Of a DNA stretch of 53,646 nucleotides, positions 23,513 to 32,437 are shown piece by piece; position 1 is the first letter of the stretch; each line of letters starts with the position of its first letter. Location: positions 1 to 53,646 of the forward strand of contig JAZQHY010000061.1 of the NCBI GenBank assembly GCA_045540815.1, given 5' to 3'. This DNA comes from JAZQHR01 sp045540815. Lineage in GTDB: Bacteria > Bacillota > Clostridia > UMGS1810. The notes under the pieces were generated by a model. The model made no database searches and was not told the origin of the DNA. It saw only the letters and a list, made by a program, of their open reading frames with translations. The translations under genes and the position numbers were made by a program.

Positions 23513-26500
23513 TTACATATAATACTCCATATCAAATGTTTTCTTTATAAACTCTATACATTCAGGCTCAGAGTTAGGGTCGTATACGTTAAGTGTATCA
23601 CTAAAGATTACAGGTGCATTGCCCTCGTACTGATAGTACTCTTTTCCAAGTGCTTTAGCTAATACATCACCAGGTACATAAACTGTACCATTTGCATCTT
23701 GTTCACAGTCTACCCCAACCTTGAATGTTCCAGAATGTTCACCATATGATACAACAACCGAATCAGTAGCAGGGTCATATACATACTTACCGCCAAGTGT
23801 TTCAGTTATATATTTTACAGGAACATATACTGTAGTACCATCCTCACCAAAGTATGGCTGAACACTGCCATCGCCAGGGATTGATGTGTAATCGTCATTT
23901 GCATAAGCCTTGCTGCTTCCTGCTGCTACAGCTACAGCACCTTTAAGTCTGTTAAGCCATGGGTCATTGTTGCCTGTAGGCGACCATACCTGAACTTGTG
24001 CCTTAGACTCATCTGCTACAGATTTTGAAAGGTTAAACGCTGACATAGTAACTGCGGCGTGATATCTTGATCCTACTCCATATGTACCGCCTGTAAGAGA
24101 TTTTTCTCTTACTTTACAGTATTCATACTTTGTTCCGTCCTTGTATCCGTTAACTGTGATATAAGACCCGCTTTTTACAACCTCAAGAGTTACCTTACCC
24201 TTGTATGTAACACCATCTACTACAGCAGCATCGGATTTTGAATAAAGCGATGTGCTTACACCTTTAAGTATCTTACCAAACTCAATAGCTCCGTTTGCAC
24301 TTAAGTTTACATAATAGTAGTTTTTTGTATCCTTATAATTAAATAACAATCTACCTGTGTTAGTTGCAGTCGCTTTATCGTCAAAAGTAGCTCTTAGGGC
24401 GTAATCTCCTGTCAAATCAATCTCTTTATTTACATTTTTATTTATAACAATCTGATTTGCCTGTGCCCAATCTTTCATGGCTACATTCTTGCCTTTAGAT
24501 ACCGCATATCCTGTATCCGAACCTGCTTCCAATCCCCATTCTTCAGGGAGAATCGGGTCTTTATATCCTGGTTCGCCAAATAAAGCTATAACTTCCGAAT
24601 CGTCATCTAATAGGAAAGACGCAGGATTTGAATATCCTGTAAGGTCACCGCTCCAGCCAAGGAAAGCGTATCCTTCATCCGGCACTGCCTTTAGAGAAAG
24701 AAGTGTATCTTTTCCGTACTTTTCATTAGGAGCGCCATATGTAATAGCATTTTCACTGACCTCAACGTGTCCAGGACCTACAACCTTAACGGTAAATGCT
24801 TTTTCCTCTTTCTTTCTGTACTTAGCGCCGAACGCATAGTCTTTATCCATTATAAGTTTTACAACAGGAGTGTCACCGTATTTAGCGAAATCACCTGTCC
24901 AACCTGCAAATTCATAGCCGCTTTTTGGAACTGCTGCGAACGATACAATAACACCGTCACGATATTTCTGAACACCATCTTCTTTTTTCTTGAAAGCTGA
25001 TCCTATTATTCTTCCGTGTGTTTCGTCATTATCCACATAAGTTACATCGTACCAAGTAAATGTATGCATAGGAAGGTCATTTAAGTAGTTGTACATAATC
25101 TCAATGTCTGCAGGAGTTAGTTCCTTATCCTGATTGACATCATACTGCTTGTTAGCATCTGAATATGCCGAGCCTACATTTGCTGCAACCAAATCGTGGT
25201 CAGTAATATCTATAACACCGTCATCATTTACATCAAGGTCTGCATATTTAGCAACAGGGATTGTTACATATACTCCCGGTTCTCCGCTAAGGCCAAAGAA
25301 CTCGTCACCTTTGAAAAATGCTGTAAGTTCATCTACAACCTTATCAAAGCCCTGAGCATTATTTTTGTATGGTACATCAAATCCTCTAAATTCAGGATTT
25401 TTCCAATCGTTAGCATATGTGCTTGTATAGAAGAAGAATGAGCTACCACCCGAACAGTCGATGTTGTAGAAGCCGTATTCCTGCATAGCTGTAAGAATTC
25501 TATATGCGTGGAAGCTTAGTTTTCCTCCATCGTACATAGCTTTTAAATCAATCTCAGGGTCAAGCTGTACTACACCGCCGTAAGGAAGCACACCGCCGCC
25601 ATACTGGCTGCTGCCGCCTGTGCCGTCAGCATCCATATCCATATGCGAGTCTATTGATACGCCAGGATATACTCTGGCACCAACCATTTTTGGAATAGCA
25701 CCGCCGATAGCGTGATTTATCATTTCAGTAGTAGAGCTGATTTCGCTTGATTTAATAGTGTATGCATTTGTAGGAGTATTAACCGCGTTAACACCTGTAC
25801 CGCCTTCAGCGCCTATACCATCAAGCTTATACTCTTTACTAGCCGAGCTTCCTCTTATATCAAAACCTGGTATACGATTGGTTGAGTGTCCGTATCCACG
25901 AGGGTCGCCTGGAACTCTTCCCTTCCAAATCTGAACACCTGTGTTTGTCTCGCCATCTATAAACATAATGTGCTCGTCACCAGTCTGAGCGTTGTTTACA
26001 TAGTCAAAAAGATTCTCTTTTGCACGAAGCATAAATACACTGCTTACGTCCGCTGTTTTATACTTAGATGCAATAGTATAATAAGGGTCCTCAGGTGTAG
26101 AAACTATCTGCGCAATACCTGTACCCCAACCGCCTGAATCGATGTTTGCCTTTACAACACCAATATGTATGTGCATTTTCATAGCTGATCTTGGAATAAG
26201 AACTCTAGGTGCACCCTCGGGAATTTTATTATTCCAAGGTGCATCTATTGAAAATGCTCCAGCATAATCAGGGCTTGTGCCTAAAGGAATAGGTGTTTCA
26301 GTAGACCATCTCTGCGGGAAATTAGCTATTACCTTATAACTTTGCGACCAATTTTCCATATCATATGATACGTCGATACCTACGTCCTTGTACATTTGTA
26401 TCATTTCTCTTCTTGCTTTAACTACCTCTTCAGGTATATCTTCATTTTTAGGACTTATTCTTTTGTAGATATCATCCACAGTACGAGTAACCGCTGTTAT

Positions 26501-26620
26501 ATGCGGATATATTGGCTCGTACTCGTCGGAAAATGCAAATGCACTTATCCCAACTGAAAGAACAGTTACTAAAACAAAGGCAGTAAGAAGACTTAGTGTT
26601 AATATTCTTTTTGATTTCAT
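23513..26620 (-). CDS. Large secreted multidomain protein with internal dockerin and Cu-amine-oxidase-N-like tail
   Basis: A 1035-residue exported protein. Signal peptide about 1-29. Residues 40-455 form a region I cannot assign (IPRSAMKMHIHIGVV, QLDPEIDLKAMYDGGKL, AMQEYGFYNIDCSGG), perhaps an unrecognised carbohydrate-active domain. A type I dockerin lies at 460-515, with two calcium loops (DLDVNDDGVIDITD and DVNQDKELTPAD). Two InlB-type/bacterial repeats follow (about 525-602 and 608-681, each with GYxFxGWxGD). A laminin-G-like beta-sandwich lies at 690-865 and a copper-amine-oxidase N-terminal-like stalk at 895-1010 (VYVPVKYITETLGGKYVYD). It is likely extracellular and polysaccharide directed. 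No cohesin or scaffoldin gene is in the window. It is monocistronic, with a consensus promoter and a terminator. Confidence 0.75.
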   Translation of the reverse strand: MKSKRILTLSLLTAFVLVTVLSVGISAFAFSDEYEPIYPHITAVTRTVDDIYKRISPKNEDIPEEVVKARREMIQMYKDVGIDVSYDMENWSQSYKVIANFPQRWSTETPIPLGTSPDYAGAFSIDAPWNNKIPEGAPRVLIPRSAMKMHIHIGVVKANIDSGGWGTGIAQIVSTPEDPYYTIASKYKTADVSSVFMLRAKENLFDYVNNAQTGDEHIMFIDGETNTGVQIWKGRVPGDPRGYGHSTNRIPGFDIRGSSASKEYKLDGIGAEGGTGVNAVNTPTNAYTIKSSEISSTTEMINHAIGGAIPKMVGARVYPGVSIDSHMDMDADGTGGSSQYGGGVLPYGGVVQLDPEIDLKAMYDGGKLSFHAYRILTAMQEYGFYNIDCSGGSSFFFYTSTYANDWKNPEFRGFDVPYKNNAQGFDKVVDELTAFFKGDEFFGLSGEPGVYVTIPVAKYADLDVNDDGVIDITDHDLVAANVGSAYSDANKQYDVNQDKELTPADIEIMYNYLNDLPMHTFTWYDVTYVDNDETHGRIIGSAFKKKEDGVQKYRDGVIVSFAAVPKSGYEFAGWTGDFAKYGDTPVVKLIMDKDYAFGAKYRKKEEKAFTVKVVGPGHVEVSENAITYGAPNEKYGKDTLLSLKAVPDEGYAFLGWSGDLTGYSNPASFLLDDDSEVIALFGEPGYKDPILPEEWGLEAGSDTGYAVSKGKNVAMKDWAQANQIVINKNVNKEIDLTGDYALRATFDDKATATNTGRLLFNYKDTKNYYYVNLSANGAIEFGKILKGVSTSLYSKSDAAVVDGVTYKGKVTLEVVKSGSYITVNGYKDGTKYEYCKVREKSLTGGTYGVGSRYHAAVTMSAFNLSKSVADESKAQVQVWSPTGNNDPWLNRLKGAVAVAAGSSKAYANDDYTSIPGDGSVQPYFGEDGTTVYVPVKYITETLGGKYVYDPATDSVVVSYGEHSGTFKVGVDCEQDANGTVYVPGDVLAKALGKEYYQYEGNAPVIFSDTLNVYDPNSEPECIEFIKKTFDMEYYM

Positions 26621-26690
26621 AAAATTTCTTCCTTTCCCCTATTTGTTGAATCTAAGCTGTCTTTGCTAAAAACGTCTTAACCCTCACTTT

Positions 26691-26719
26691 ATTTTACCAT
26701 ACCATTTGTGCCAAGTCAA
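26691..26719 (-). promoter_or_regulatory. Strong promoter of the 1035-residue secreted protein gene
   Basis: TTGACT (26714-26719), a 17-base spacer and TAAAAT (26691-26696) with an extended TGG before the -10 box on the minus strand. The leader is about 65 bases. Confidence 0.78.
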
Positions 26720-26774
26720 CAAAAATAACGCACAGGAACAAATAATATATGTTACATTTTAATTTCAAATATGA

Positions 26775-26820
26775 TACAAAAACAACCCCGTTGCTTCTTA
26801 AAAAGTACGGGGTTGTTTTT
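26775..26820 (-). terminator. Terminator after rnj
   Basis: A 14-bp stem AAAAACAACCCCGT/ACGGGGTTGTTTTT (26778-26791 and 26807-26820) with a 15-base loop; the minus-strand arm ends in five T. Confidence 0.85.
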
Positions 26821-26853
26821 TAAACTAAGACTCATTTATTTTCTAAGTTTTTA

Positions 26854-28518
26854 TCACACTTCCATAATTATAGGCAGAATCATAGGATTTCTCTTTGTAT
26901 TCTGGTAAAGATAATCTGATACTTTGTTCTTTATATTTGTCTTTATCGTAGTCCAGTCCCTAACATTTCCTTTTCTGCACTTTTCAAGAGTTTCGCTTGC
27001 TATAGCGCGGATATCCTCTATAAGGTTTTCCGACTCTCTCACATACACAAAACCTCTTGATATTACGTCAGGACCTGCTACAACCTCAGATGTTTCACTG
27101 TTTATAGTAACAACTATCGTTATAAGTCCTGCTTCTGCCAGATGCTTACGGTCACGAAGTACAATGTTTCCTACATCGCCCACGCCAAGACCATCTACAA
27201 GCACCTTGCCCGAAGGAACAGTGCCGTTTATTTTTGCACTGTCGCTCGTTAGCTCAAGCACCTTACCTATCTCAAGTATAAAGATATTTTTCTTCGGTAT
27301 CCCCATCGAGGTTGCAAGGTCTGCGTGACATTTTAAATGTCTGTACTCGCCGTGAACAGGAAGAAAATATTTTGGCTTTGTAAGTGCAAGAATTATCTTT
27401 AGCTCTTCCTGACAAGCGTGTCCCGATACGTGAATATATTCAGTGTTATCGTGATAAACCTCAGCACCTTTTTTATAAAGCTCGTTTACAACATTTGATA
27501 CAAGCTTTTCATTTCCAGGGATAGGATTTGCCGACACAACCACCAAGTCGTCCTTTGTAATCTCGACCTTTCTGTGGTCTGAAAACGCCATTCTGTACAA
27601 CGCACTCATAGGCTCACCCTGACTGCCTGTAGTAATAATTACTATCTGGCTCGGCTTGTATTTTTTAATGTTATCTATATCTATAAGTACTCCTTCAGGA
27701 ATTTTTGTATACCCAAGTGTAGTTGCAACCTCAAGTATGTTTACCATACTTCGGCCCGATACCGCAACCTTTCTGCCGTTTTTGTGTGCAGCGTTTATAA
27801 TCTGCTGCATACGGTGAACATTCGATGCAAAAGTTGCAATGATAATTCTCTTTTTTGTTTTTTCAAACACATTGTCAAAAGTAGTACCAACTGTTCTTTC
27901 CGACATAGTCATACCCGGTCTTTCAGCATTTGTACTGTCGCTCATAAGCGCAAGTACGCCTTTTTTACCAAGCTCGCCAAGTCTGGTTAAATCAATCATT
28001 TCACCGTGTACAGGCGTACTGTCTATCTTAAAGTCACCGGTATGCACTACAATACCTGCAGGTGTATGCAGTGCTATAGCCACTGCATCTGCTATACTGT
28101 GATTTGACCTTATAAATTCCACCCCAAACGCGCCAATTTTAACTGCATCGCCAGGTGTAACTCTGTTTAATTTTACCTTAGTTAAAAGTCCGTGTTCTTT
28201 AAGCTTGTTTTGTATTATTCCAAGCGTAAGATTAGTGCCGAGCACCGGTGCATTTATTTCCTTTAATAGGTAAGGAAGGCCTCCTATATGGTCCTCGTGT
28301 CCGTGAGTAATCACGATAGCCCTCACCTTATCTTTGTTTTTCACAAGATAAGTAAAATCAGGGATTACAAGGTCAATGCCAAGCATTTCCTCATCAGGAA
28401 AAGCCAGCCCGCAATCGACTACCACAATGTCATTTCCATACTCAAAGGCGGTAATATTTTTACCGATTTCATCTAATCCGCCAAGTGGAATAATCTTCAA
28501 TTTTGATTTTTTTGCCAC
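26854..28518 (-). CDS. rnj: Ribonuclease J
   Basis: A 554-residue metallo-beta-lactamase/beta-CASP ribonuclease with 5'-3' exo- and endonuclease activity in mRNA turnover and rRNA maturation. The zinc motif THGHEDHIGG is at 71-80, the second motif includes VVHTGDFKID, the beta-CASP region has STNAERPGMT, and HVSGHACQEEL and VHGEYRHL follow, all typical of RNase J. The start is GTG (28516-28518) with GGAGG 6 bases upstream, giving MAKKSKLKIIPLGGL. It is monocistronic. Together with rny and the M5-like gene it makes this a region rich in RNA-decay genes. Confidence 0.96.
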   Translation of the reverse strand: MAKKSKLKIIPLGGLDEIGKNITAFEYGNDIVVVDCGLAFPDEEMLGIDLVIPDFTYLVKNKDKVRAIVITHGHEDHIGGLPYLLKEINAPVLGTNLTLGIIQNKLKEHGLLTKVKLNRVTPGDAVKIGAFGVEFIRSNHSIADAVAIALHTPAGIVVHTGDFKIDSTPVHGEMIDLTRLGELGKKGVLALMSDSTNAERPGMTMSERTVGTTFDNVFEKTKKRIIIATFASNVHRMQQIINAAHKNGRKVAVSGRSMVNILEVATTLGYTKIPEGVLIDIDNIKKYKPSQIVIITTGSQGEPMSALYRMAFSDHRKVEITKDDLVVVSANPIPGNEKLVSNVVNELYKKGAEVYHDNTEYIHVSGHACQEELKIILALTKPKYFLPVHGEYRHLKCHADLATSMGIPKKNIFILEIGKVLELTSDSAKINGTVPSGKVLVDGLGVGDVGNIVLRDRKHLAEAGLITIVVTINSETSEVVAGPDVISRGFVYVRESENLIEDIRAIASETLEKCRKGNVRDWTTIKTNIKNKVSDYLYQNTKRNPMILPIIMEV

Positions 28519-28628
28519 AATATACCTCCGTTTTTAATTTTCCGTCCGTTAACATATAATTTTTAAACCGTTTTACCCTTTATTACATTTCCGTTCACAA
28601 ATAAAGAGTACACAAAAACCCGAAAAGT

Positions 28629-28657
28629 ATTATACCACACTTTTCCTGAAAAAACAA
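28629..28657 (-). promoter_or_regulatory. Promoter of rnj
   Basis: TTGTTT (28652-28657), 17 bases and TATAAT (28629-28634) with extended TGG on the minus strand. A leader of about 100 bases precedes rnj; no clear terminator for the upstream chromate genes was found between 28658 and 28728. Confidence 0.65.
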
Positions 28658-28728
28658 ATGTTTTTTAGCAAACTTAATATTTTTCTTTATATATTTTACC
28701 TGTATTTTCCTATAATAATACCTCAAAT

Positions 28729-29295
28729 TTAAATAAATTTGAAAATTATACCTACAACCGCCGACGCGGCAATATACACTATAGGATGCTTTTTATATTT
28801 GTTTGTCACAAACAAAAGCACTAAAAATAAAATTATAGATTTTATATTAAATAAATCAATAATATTCTTCGAAACTGCAAAATCCGAAAGCTTAAAAAGC
28901 GTAGTCTTTATCACATCAAAACCCGCTGCCGCAATAAGACCGCATACCGCAGGGCGAATGCCGTAAAACGCATTTTCAACGTAGATATTGCCCTTAACCT
29001 TCATAAGCACTCTTGCAACTATTAAAATAATTATAACAGATGGAAGCACGAGTCCAAGTGTCGCAATTATTCCGCCAAGTATACCTGCAGTGCTAAATCC
29101 TGCATACGTTGCCATATTTACACCTATGGGTCCTGGTGTAGACTCAGATATAGCAAGCATATCGGGTATCATTTCCCTTGTAAACCAATCGTATTTATCC
29201 GCTATATTATATAAAAACGGAAGTGTTGCAAGACCTCCGCCAAGTGCGAACAGTCCTGTTTTGAAAAATTCCACAAAAAGTAAAAGAAGCTCCAT
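28729..29295 (-). CDS. Chromate transporter family protein, half-size (second of pair)
   Basis: A 188-residue CHR-family membrane protein with about five or six transmembrane segments. It opens FFKTGLFALGGGLATLPFL and carries STPGPIGVNMATYAGF, the conserved Pro/Gly signature of the family. Short CHR proteins act as pairs with opposite topology. Its ATG overlaps the stop codon of the partner gene at 29295. The name derives from chromate export in proteobacteria; the physiological substrate in anaerobic Clostridia is unknown. Confidence 0.9.
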   Translation of the reverse strand: MELLLLFVEFFKTGLFALGGGLATLPFLYNIADKYDWFTREMIPDMLAISESTPGPIGVNMATYAGFSTAGILGGIIATLGLVLPSVIIILIVARVLMKVKGNIYVENAFYGIRPAVCGLIAAAGFDVIKTTLFKLSDFAVSKNIIDLFNIKSIILFLVLLFVTNKYKKHPIVYIAASAVVGIIFKFI

Positions 29296-29837
29296 TAGTT
29301 TTTACCTCCTTTTACTCTTTTAAATATAAGTCCGAACAAGATTGCACCTACTATTACATACACCGCCGATACATTAAACACTACCATAAGCGCAAAAACG
29401 ATAAGGAACAAAAAAAAGCCTGCCACGTCCTTTACGCCCGATTTCCAAAGACCTCTTATAGCGTTTATGATAAGCACAGCTACTGCTACCTTAATGCCAG
29501 CAAAAGCGTGCTTTACTATAGCAATGTCTGCAAAGCTTGTTAAAAATGCCGCTATAATTGTGATGATAATAACTGACGGGCATATAACACCAAGAGTAGC
29601 TACTATACCGCCTATATTTCCGCGCTCTTTAAAGCCAATAAAGGTCGCTGTGTTTACCGCTATAACACCAGGTGTACACTGACCTACTGCGTAGTAGTCC
29701 ATTACCTCCTCGTTTGTAGCCCATTTATGTTTATCGACAATTTCCCTTTGAATAATAGGAAGCATTGCATAGCCTCCTCCAAAGGTGATTGCACCTATTT
29801 TAAAAAAAGTTAAAAATAATTTCCATAATGTTGTCAT
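29295..29837 (-). CDS. Chromate transporter family protein, half-size (first of pair)
   Basis: A 180-residue CHR-family membrane protein (MTTLWKLFLTFFKIGAITFGGGYAMLPII...), with the signature QCTPGVIAVNTATFIGF near residues 57-73. It pairs with the overlapping downstream gene. The start at 29837 is fixed by GGAGG 5 bases upstream. That ribosome-binding site sits immediately behind the T-tract of the terminator of the M23 gene, so expression of the pair depends on read-through or on an unseen promoter inside the terminator region. Confidence 0.9.
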   Translation of the reverse strand: MTTLWKLFLTFFKIGAITFGGGYAMLPIIQREIVDKHKWATNEEVMDYYAVGQCTPGVIAVNTATFIGFKERGNIGGIVATLGVICPSVIIITIIAAFLTSFADIAIVKHAFAGIKVAVAVLIINAIRGLWKSGVKDVAGFFLFLIVFALMVVFNVSAVYVIVGAILFGLIFKRVKGGKN

Positions 29838-29847
29838 ATATTCCTCC

Positions 29848-29888
29848 AAAAAACAAGTGTTCCCAAACATACAACTATGGGAACACTT
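29848..29888 (-). terminator. Terminator after the M23 peptidase gene, abutting the chromate-transporter ribosome-binding site
   Basis: An 11-bp stem AAGTGTTCCCA/TGGGAACACTT (29855-29865 and 29878-29888), loop of 12, followed on the minus strand by GTTTTTT and then directly by GGAGG of the next gene. Confidence 0.82.
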
Positions 29889-29892
29889 AATA

Positions 29893-31233
29893 TTAGTTTA
29901 CATAATTCATAGGGTTTTGGGATTTACCATTTTTCAGCACCTCAAAATGAACGTGCGGTCCTGTGCTGTTTCCTGTACTGCCAACCTTTGCTATTACATC
30001 GCCTTTTGCAACCGTCTGACCCTTTTTCACAAGAAGTCTGCTGCAATGCGCATAATATGTTTCGTAGCCGTTGTTGTGGTTAATCTTTATCATATAGCCA
30101 TATCCGCCGCTCCAGCCTGAATATGTTACTGTTCCGTTATCTGCTGCTACTATATTATCACCTGTTTTTCCGCAAAAGTCAACCCCCGTGTGAAAACCTG
30201 AACGTCTCGAGCCGTAACGCGAGCTGATGCTCCCGTAGTACGGTCTTATAAACGTTCCCGTACCAAGATTTGAAGGTCTTGACTTTGTGCCGACCTTCAC
30301 AGTCTGGGTTACAGGTTCTTTCACAACCTCACTGCTTACTATATTATACGATTTTCTTGCGCCGTTTATCCTCTGAACCTTTTCTACTATATGAGCAATG
30401 CCGTCCTGTCCTTCACGGACAATCTTAGCGGTACCTTTGTACGACGACGAGTCGTCTACCTTTTCAGTTTCGTAAGGTATAGTTTCGTCATACTCCATCA
30501 TCTGTGTAGTAGAAACCATAAGCACAGGAAGAGTTTCTTTTATATTTACCTCTTTTATATCATTTAAGTTACTTGTGATAAATGGATTTAAATATTTAAA
30601 CTCGCGTTGTGTCATATCAAAAGCATTCACTATACTTTCGATAGTGTCGCCTTCCTTTACGGCATACACTCCGTATTTAACCTTCATATCATCAAGTAAA
30701 AGCGACGCCGCATAAGAATCCATAAGTAGTCCTGCAGGCACATAATCAGGTCCGCACTCAACATCGTTTAGGTAAGAATATGTATACTCACCCGAATTAA
30801 GCTGCTGTTCTGTTACAAAATTACTTCTGAATATCTCAACTGCTCTATCTGCTTCGCCATCTTGGTCAAAACCTGCGATAATCTCACCGTCAACCTTTAA
30901 AGAATAGCCTTGCACCATATTATCCGACACCGACTTTATGCCGTTTTCAAGCTGAATATCGGTAGAAAACTTATTTTTGGGAACAATTTTTAAAAGTAAT
31001 ACGGGGTCTGTGTCAAGGACACTGCCTGTCATAAAATCGCCATACTTTTCGTCAATACTTTTGACCGCCTCATTAAACTGCGCTCTTGATTTAACTATAG
31101 CTATCTCTTCGCCGTCAGCCATTACGCCGTAGCCAAACGAGAAAAATATATTAAAAACAATCGCAAACACTAAAATAGATATAGATGTAACGGTATATTT
31201 TTTGTAAGGTTTATTCCCGTTATTTTCTAACAT
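29893..31233 (-). CDS. Membrane-anchored LysM-G5-M23 cell-wall endopeptidase
   Basis: A 446-residue peptidoglycan hydrolase. A transmembrane segment (about 14-37) anchors or exports it, LysM lies about 186-235 (YAVKEGDTIESIVNAF), a G5 domain about 245-318, and the M23 peptidase domain 330-446. Its zinc ligands are visible: His348 and Asp352 (HTGVD), His396 (YAHCS) and His429 in GPHVHFEV (His427 also). This architecture is widespread in Clostridia, often linked to sporulation or the cell cycle. I choose the ATG ending at 31233, with GGGAG 7 bases upstream. A possible promoter TTGTTA-18-TATGAT is at 31270-31299. Confidence 0.92.
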   Translation of the reverse strand: MLENNGNKPYKKYTVTSISILVFAIVFNIFFSFGYGVMADGEEIAIVKSRAQFNEAVKSIDEKYGDFMTGSVLDTDPVLLLKIVPKNKFSTDIQLENGIKSVSDNMVQGYSLKVDGEIIAGFDQDGEADRAVEIFRSNFVTEQQLNSGEYTYSYLNDVECGPDYVPAGLLMDSYAASLLLDDMKVKYGVYAVKEGDTIESIVNAFDMTQREFKYLNPFITSNLNDIKEVNIKETLPVLMVSTTQMMEYDETIPYETEKVDDSSSYKGTAKIVREGQDGIAHIVEKVQRINGARKSYNIVSSEVVKEPVTQTVKVGTKSRPSNLGTGTFIRPYYGSISSRYGSRRSGFHTGVDFCGKTGDNIVAADNGTVTYSGWSGGYGYMIKINHNNGYETYYAHCSRLLVKKGQTVAKGDVIAKVGSTGNSTGPHVHFEVLKNGKSQNPMNYVN

Positions 31234-31269
31234 CCCAAAACTCCCTTCAAATATCACTGGGGGTATTTT

Positions 31270-31299
31270 ATCATACTAGCCCATCCAAATTGCTAACAA
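31270..31299 (-). promoter_or_regulatory. Possible promoter of the M23 peptidase gene
   Basis: TTGTTA (31294-31299) and TATGAT (31270-31275) on the minus strand with an 18-base spacer; moderate match only. Confidence 0.4.
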
Positions 31300-31454
31300 A
31301 ATGTTAAAATTTGTTACAAAATTATTACAAACACTATATGATATTCTTCAAAACGGAAAAAAATCCTTCTTTTTTAAGCAAAATATATTTTTACTGCATA
31401 TAATGGATTATAGTTTTTAATTTTTAATCATAAATATAACAGGGAGATGATTTA

Positions 31455-31721
31455 ATGTCAAACGATATAAATAAGCTTGTAGATGAGCTTAAACGAACTT
31501 CCGAAGGGCGAAAAACTGCAAATGAGATACTTGGCACAGACAAAAACAGTCTTGAAAAACAGATAAAAAATATGGATAAAAGCGAAATGATAAAAAAACT
31601 TAACGAATTAAACCTGACACCTCTTGCAAAAAAGCTTGAAGGAATGAGCACAGACGATATTCTTCGCGGACTTAATTCCAATCCAAAAATACTCGATAAA
31701 ATAAAGGATTTATTAAAATAG
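31455..31721 (+). CDS. Small helical protein of unknown function (first of three)
   Basis: I do not recognise this 88-residue protein. It is highly charged and predicted all-helical, with Lys/Glu-rich stretches and a repeated pattern of short helices ending at Asn-Pro turns (NLTPLAKKLEG, SNPKILDKIKDLL). It has no signal peptide or membrane segment. GGGAG lies 9 bases before the ATG. A TATAAT at 31399-31404 could be its -10 box, but the -35 box is poor, so another sigma factor is possible. It starts a three-gene operon divergent from the M23 peptidase; similar small clusters occur in Clostridia, perhaps sporulation linked (inference). Confidence 0.72.
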   Translation: MSNDINKLVDELKRTSEGRKTANEILGTDKNSLEKQIKNMDKSEMIKKLNELNLTPLAKKLEGMSTDDILRGLNSNPKILDKIKDLLK

Positions 31722-31734
31722 GAGGAGGAAGTTT

Positions 31735-32061
31735 ATGGATAACGATGCATTAATGGATAAAATAAAAACGCTTTTAGACAACCCCGAAGCATCAAAGCTA
31801 CTTTCGGGAATGCTTGAGAATTCAGGAAAACCAGAAAACGTGCAAAGCGAAAGCACAGACGTACCGCAAAGAAATGCCGAAACGGCAAGCCGTATTCAAA
31901 GTGCACTGAGTGAAATTTCAGGCGGAAGCGACCCGAGGATAAATTTATTATCTGCGCTTAAGCCATATATGAATTCTACGCGCAGTGAATATGTAGACCG
32001 TGCGATAAAGATAATGCGAGTCGCAAAGATGACAAGCATATTTAAAGACCTTGACTTATAA
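31735..32061 (+). CDS. Small protein of unknown function (second of three)
   Basis: A 108-residue unrecognised protein. The N-terminal 25 residues resemble the helices of its neighbour (LMDKIKTLLDNPEASKLLSGML). A polar Ser/Glu-rich linker covers about 28-58. The C-terminal helical part has DPRINLLSALKPYMNSTRSEYVDRAIKIMRVAKM, a pattern I associate with unnamed clostridial small proteins. It has no membrane segment. A strong AGGAGGAGG site precedes the ATG and the gap to the first gene is 13 bases. Confidence 0.75.
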   Translation: MDNDALMDKIKTLLDNPEASKLLSGMLENSGKPENVQSESTDVPQRNAETASRIQSALSEISGGSDPRINLLSALKPYMNSTRSEYVDRAIKIMRVAKMTSIFKDLDL

Positions 32062-32074
32062 ATGAGGTGAAAAG

Positions 32075-32386
32075 ATGAACAGACGCTACTATGACGGATA
32101 CAATACATACCATAGAGATTTTCCAAAAAGCACAGGCGAGGTTATTATCCCTGAAAGTACCGAGGCAGAAAGTGTTACCGAAAACGAGGTGCAAAATAGC
32201 GAAACAAATACTGCAAGTATTTCAGGTTTTAATTTTCTGCCCGACCTTGGCGGACTATTTCCAAACTTCGCTCTTGACGATGTGATACTACTGGGAATAC
32301 TTATCGTCCTACTCCACGACGGCACGGATGATAATATCCTTCTTATAGTAATAGGATTTTTGTTTTTGGCAGGATTAAAGAGGTAA
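32075..32386 (+). CDS. Small protein with C-terminal hydrophobic hairpin (third of three)
   Basis: A 103-residue unrecognised protein. The N-terminus is Tyr/Arg-rich (MNRRYYDGYNTYHRDF), reminiscent of spore-coat-like or low-complexity tails. A Glu/Ser/Thr-rich linker follows. The C-terminal 35 residues contain two short hydrophobic segments separated by an acidic turn (HDGTDDN), likely a membrane hairpin. It lies 13 bases after the second gene with GAGGTGAAAAG before the ATG, and is followed by a bidirectional terminator. A membrane-anchored partner of the other two is plausible but unproven. Confidence 0.72.
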   Translation: MNRRYYDGYNTYHRDFPKSTGEVIIPESTEAESVTENEVQNSETNTASISGFNFLPDLGGLFPNFALDDVILLGILIVLLHDGTDDNILLIVIGFLFLAGLKR

Positions 32387-32418
32387 AAAAAAGATGCGTC
32401 TATGACGCATCTTTTCTA
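32384..32418. terminator. Bidirectional terminator between the small-protein operon and rubrerythrin
   Basis: A 12-bp perfect stem AAAAGATGCGTC/GACGCATCTTTT (32389-32400 and 32404-32415) with a 3-base loop, A-tract on one side and T-tract on the other; it serves both converging transcripts. Confidence 0.85.
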
Positions 32419-32437
32419 ATATATTAATATTTACTTA

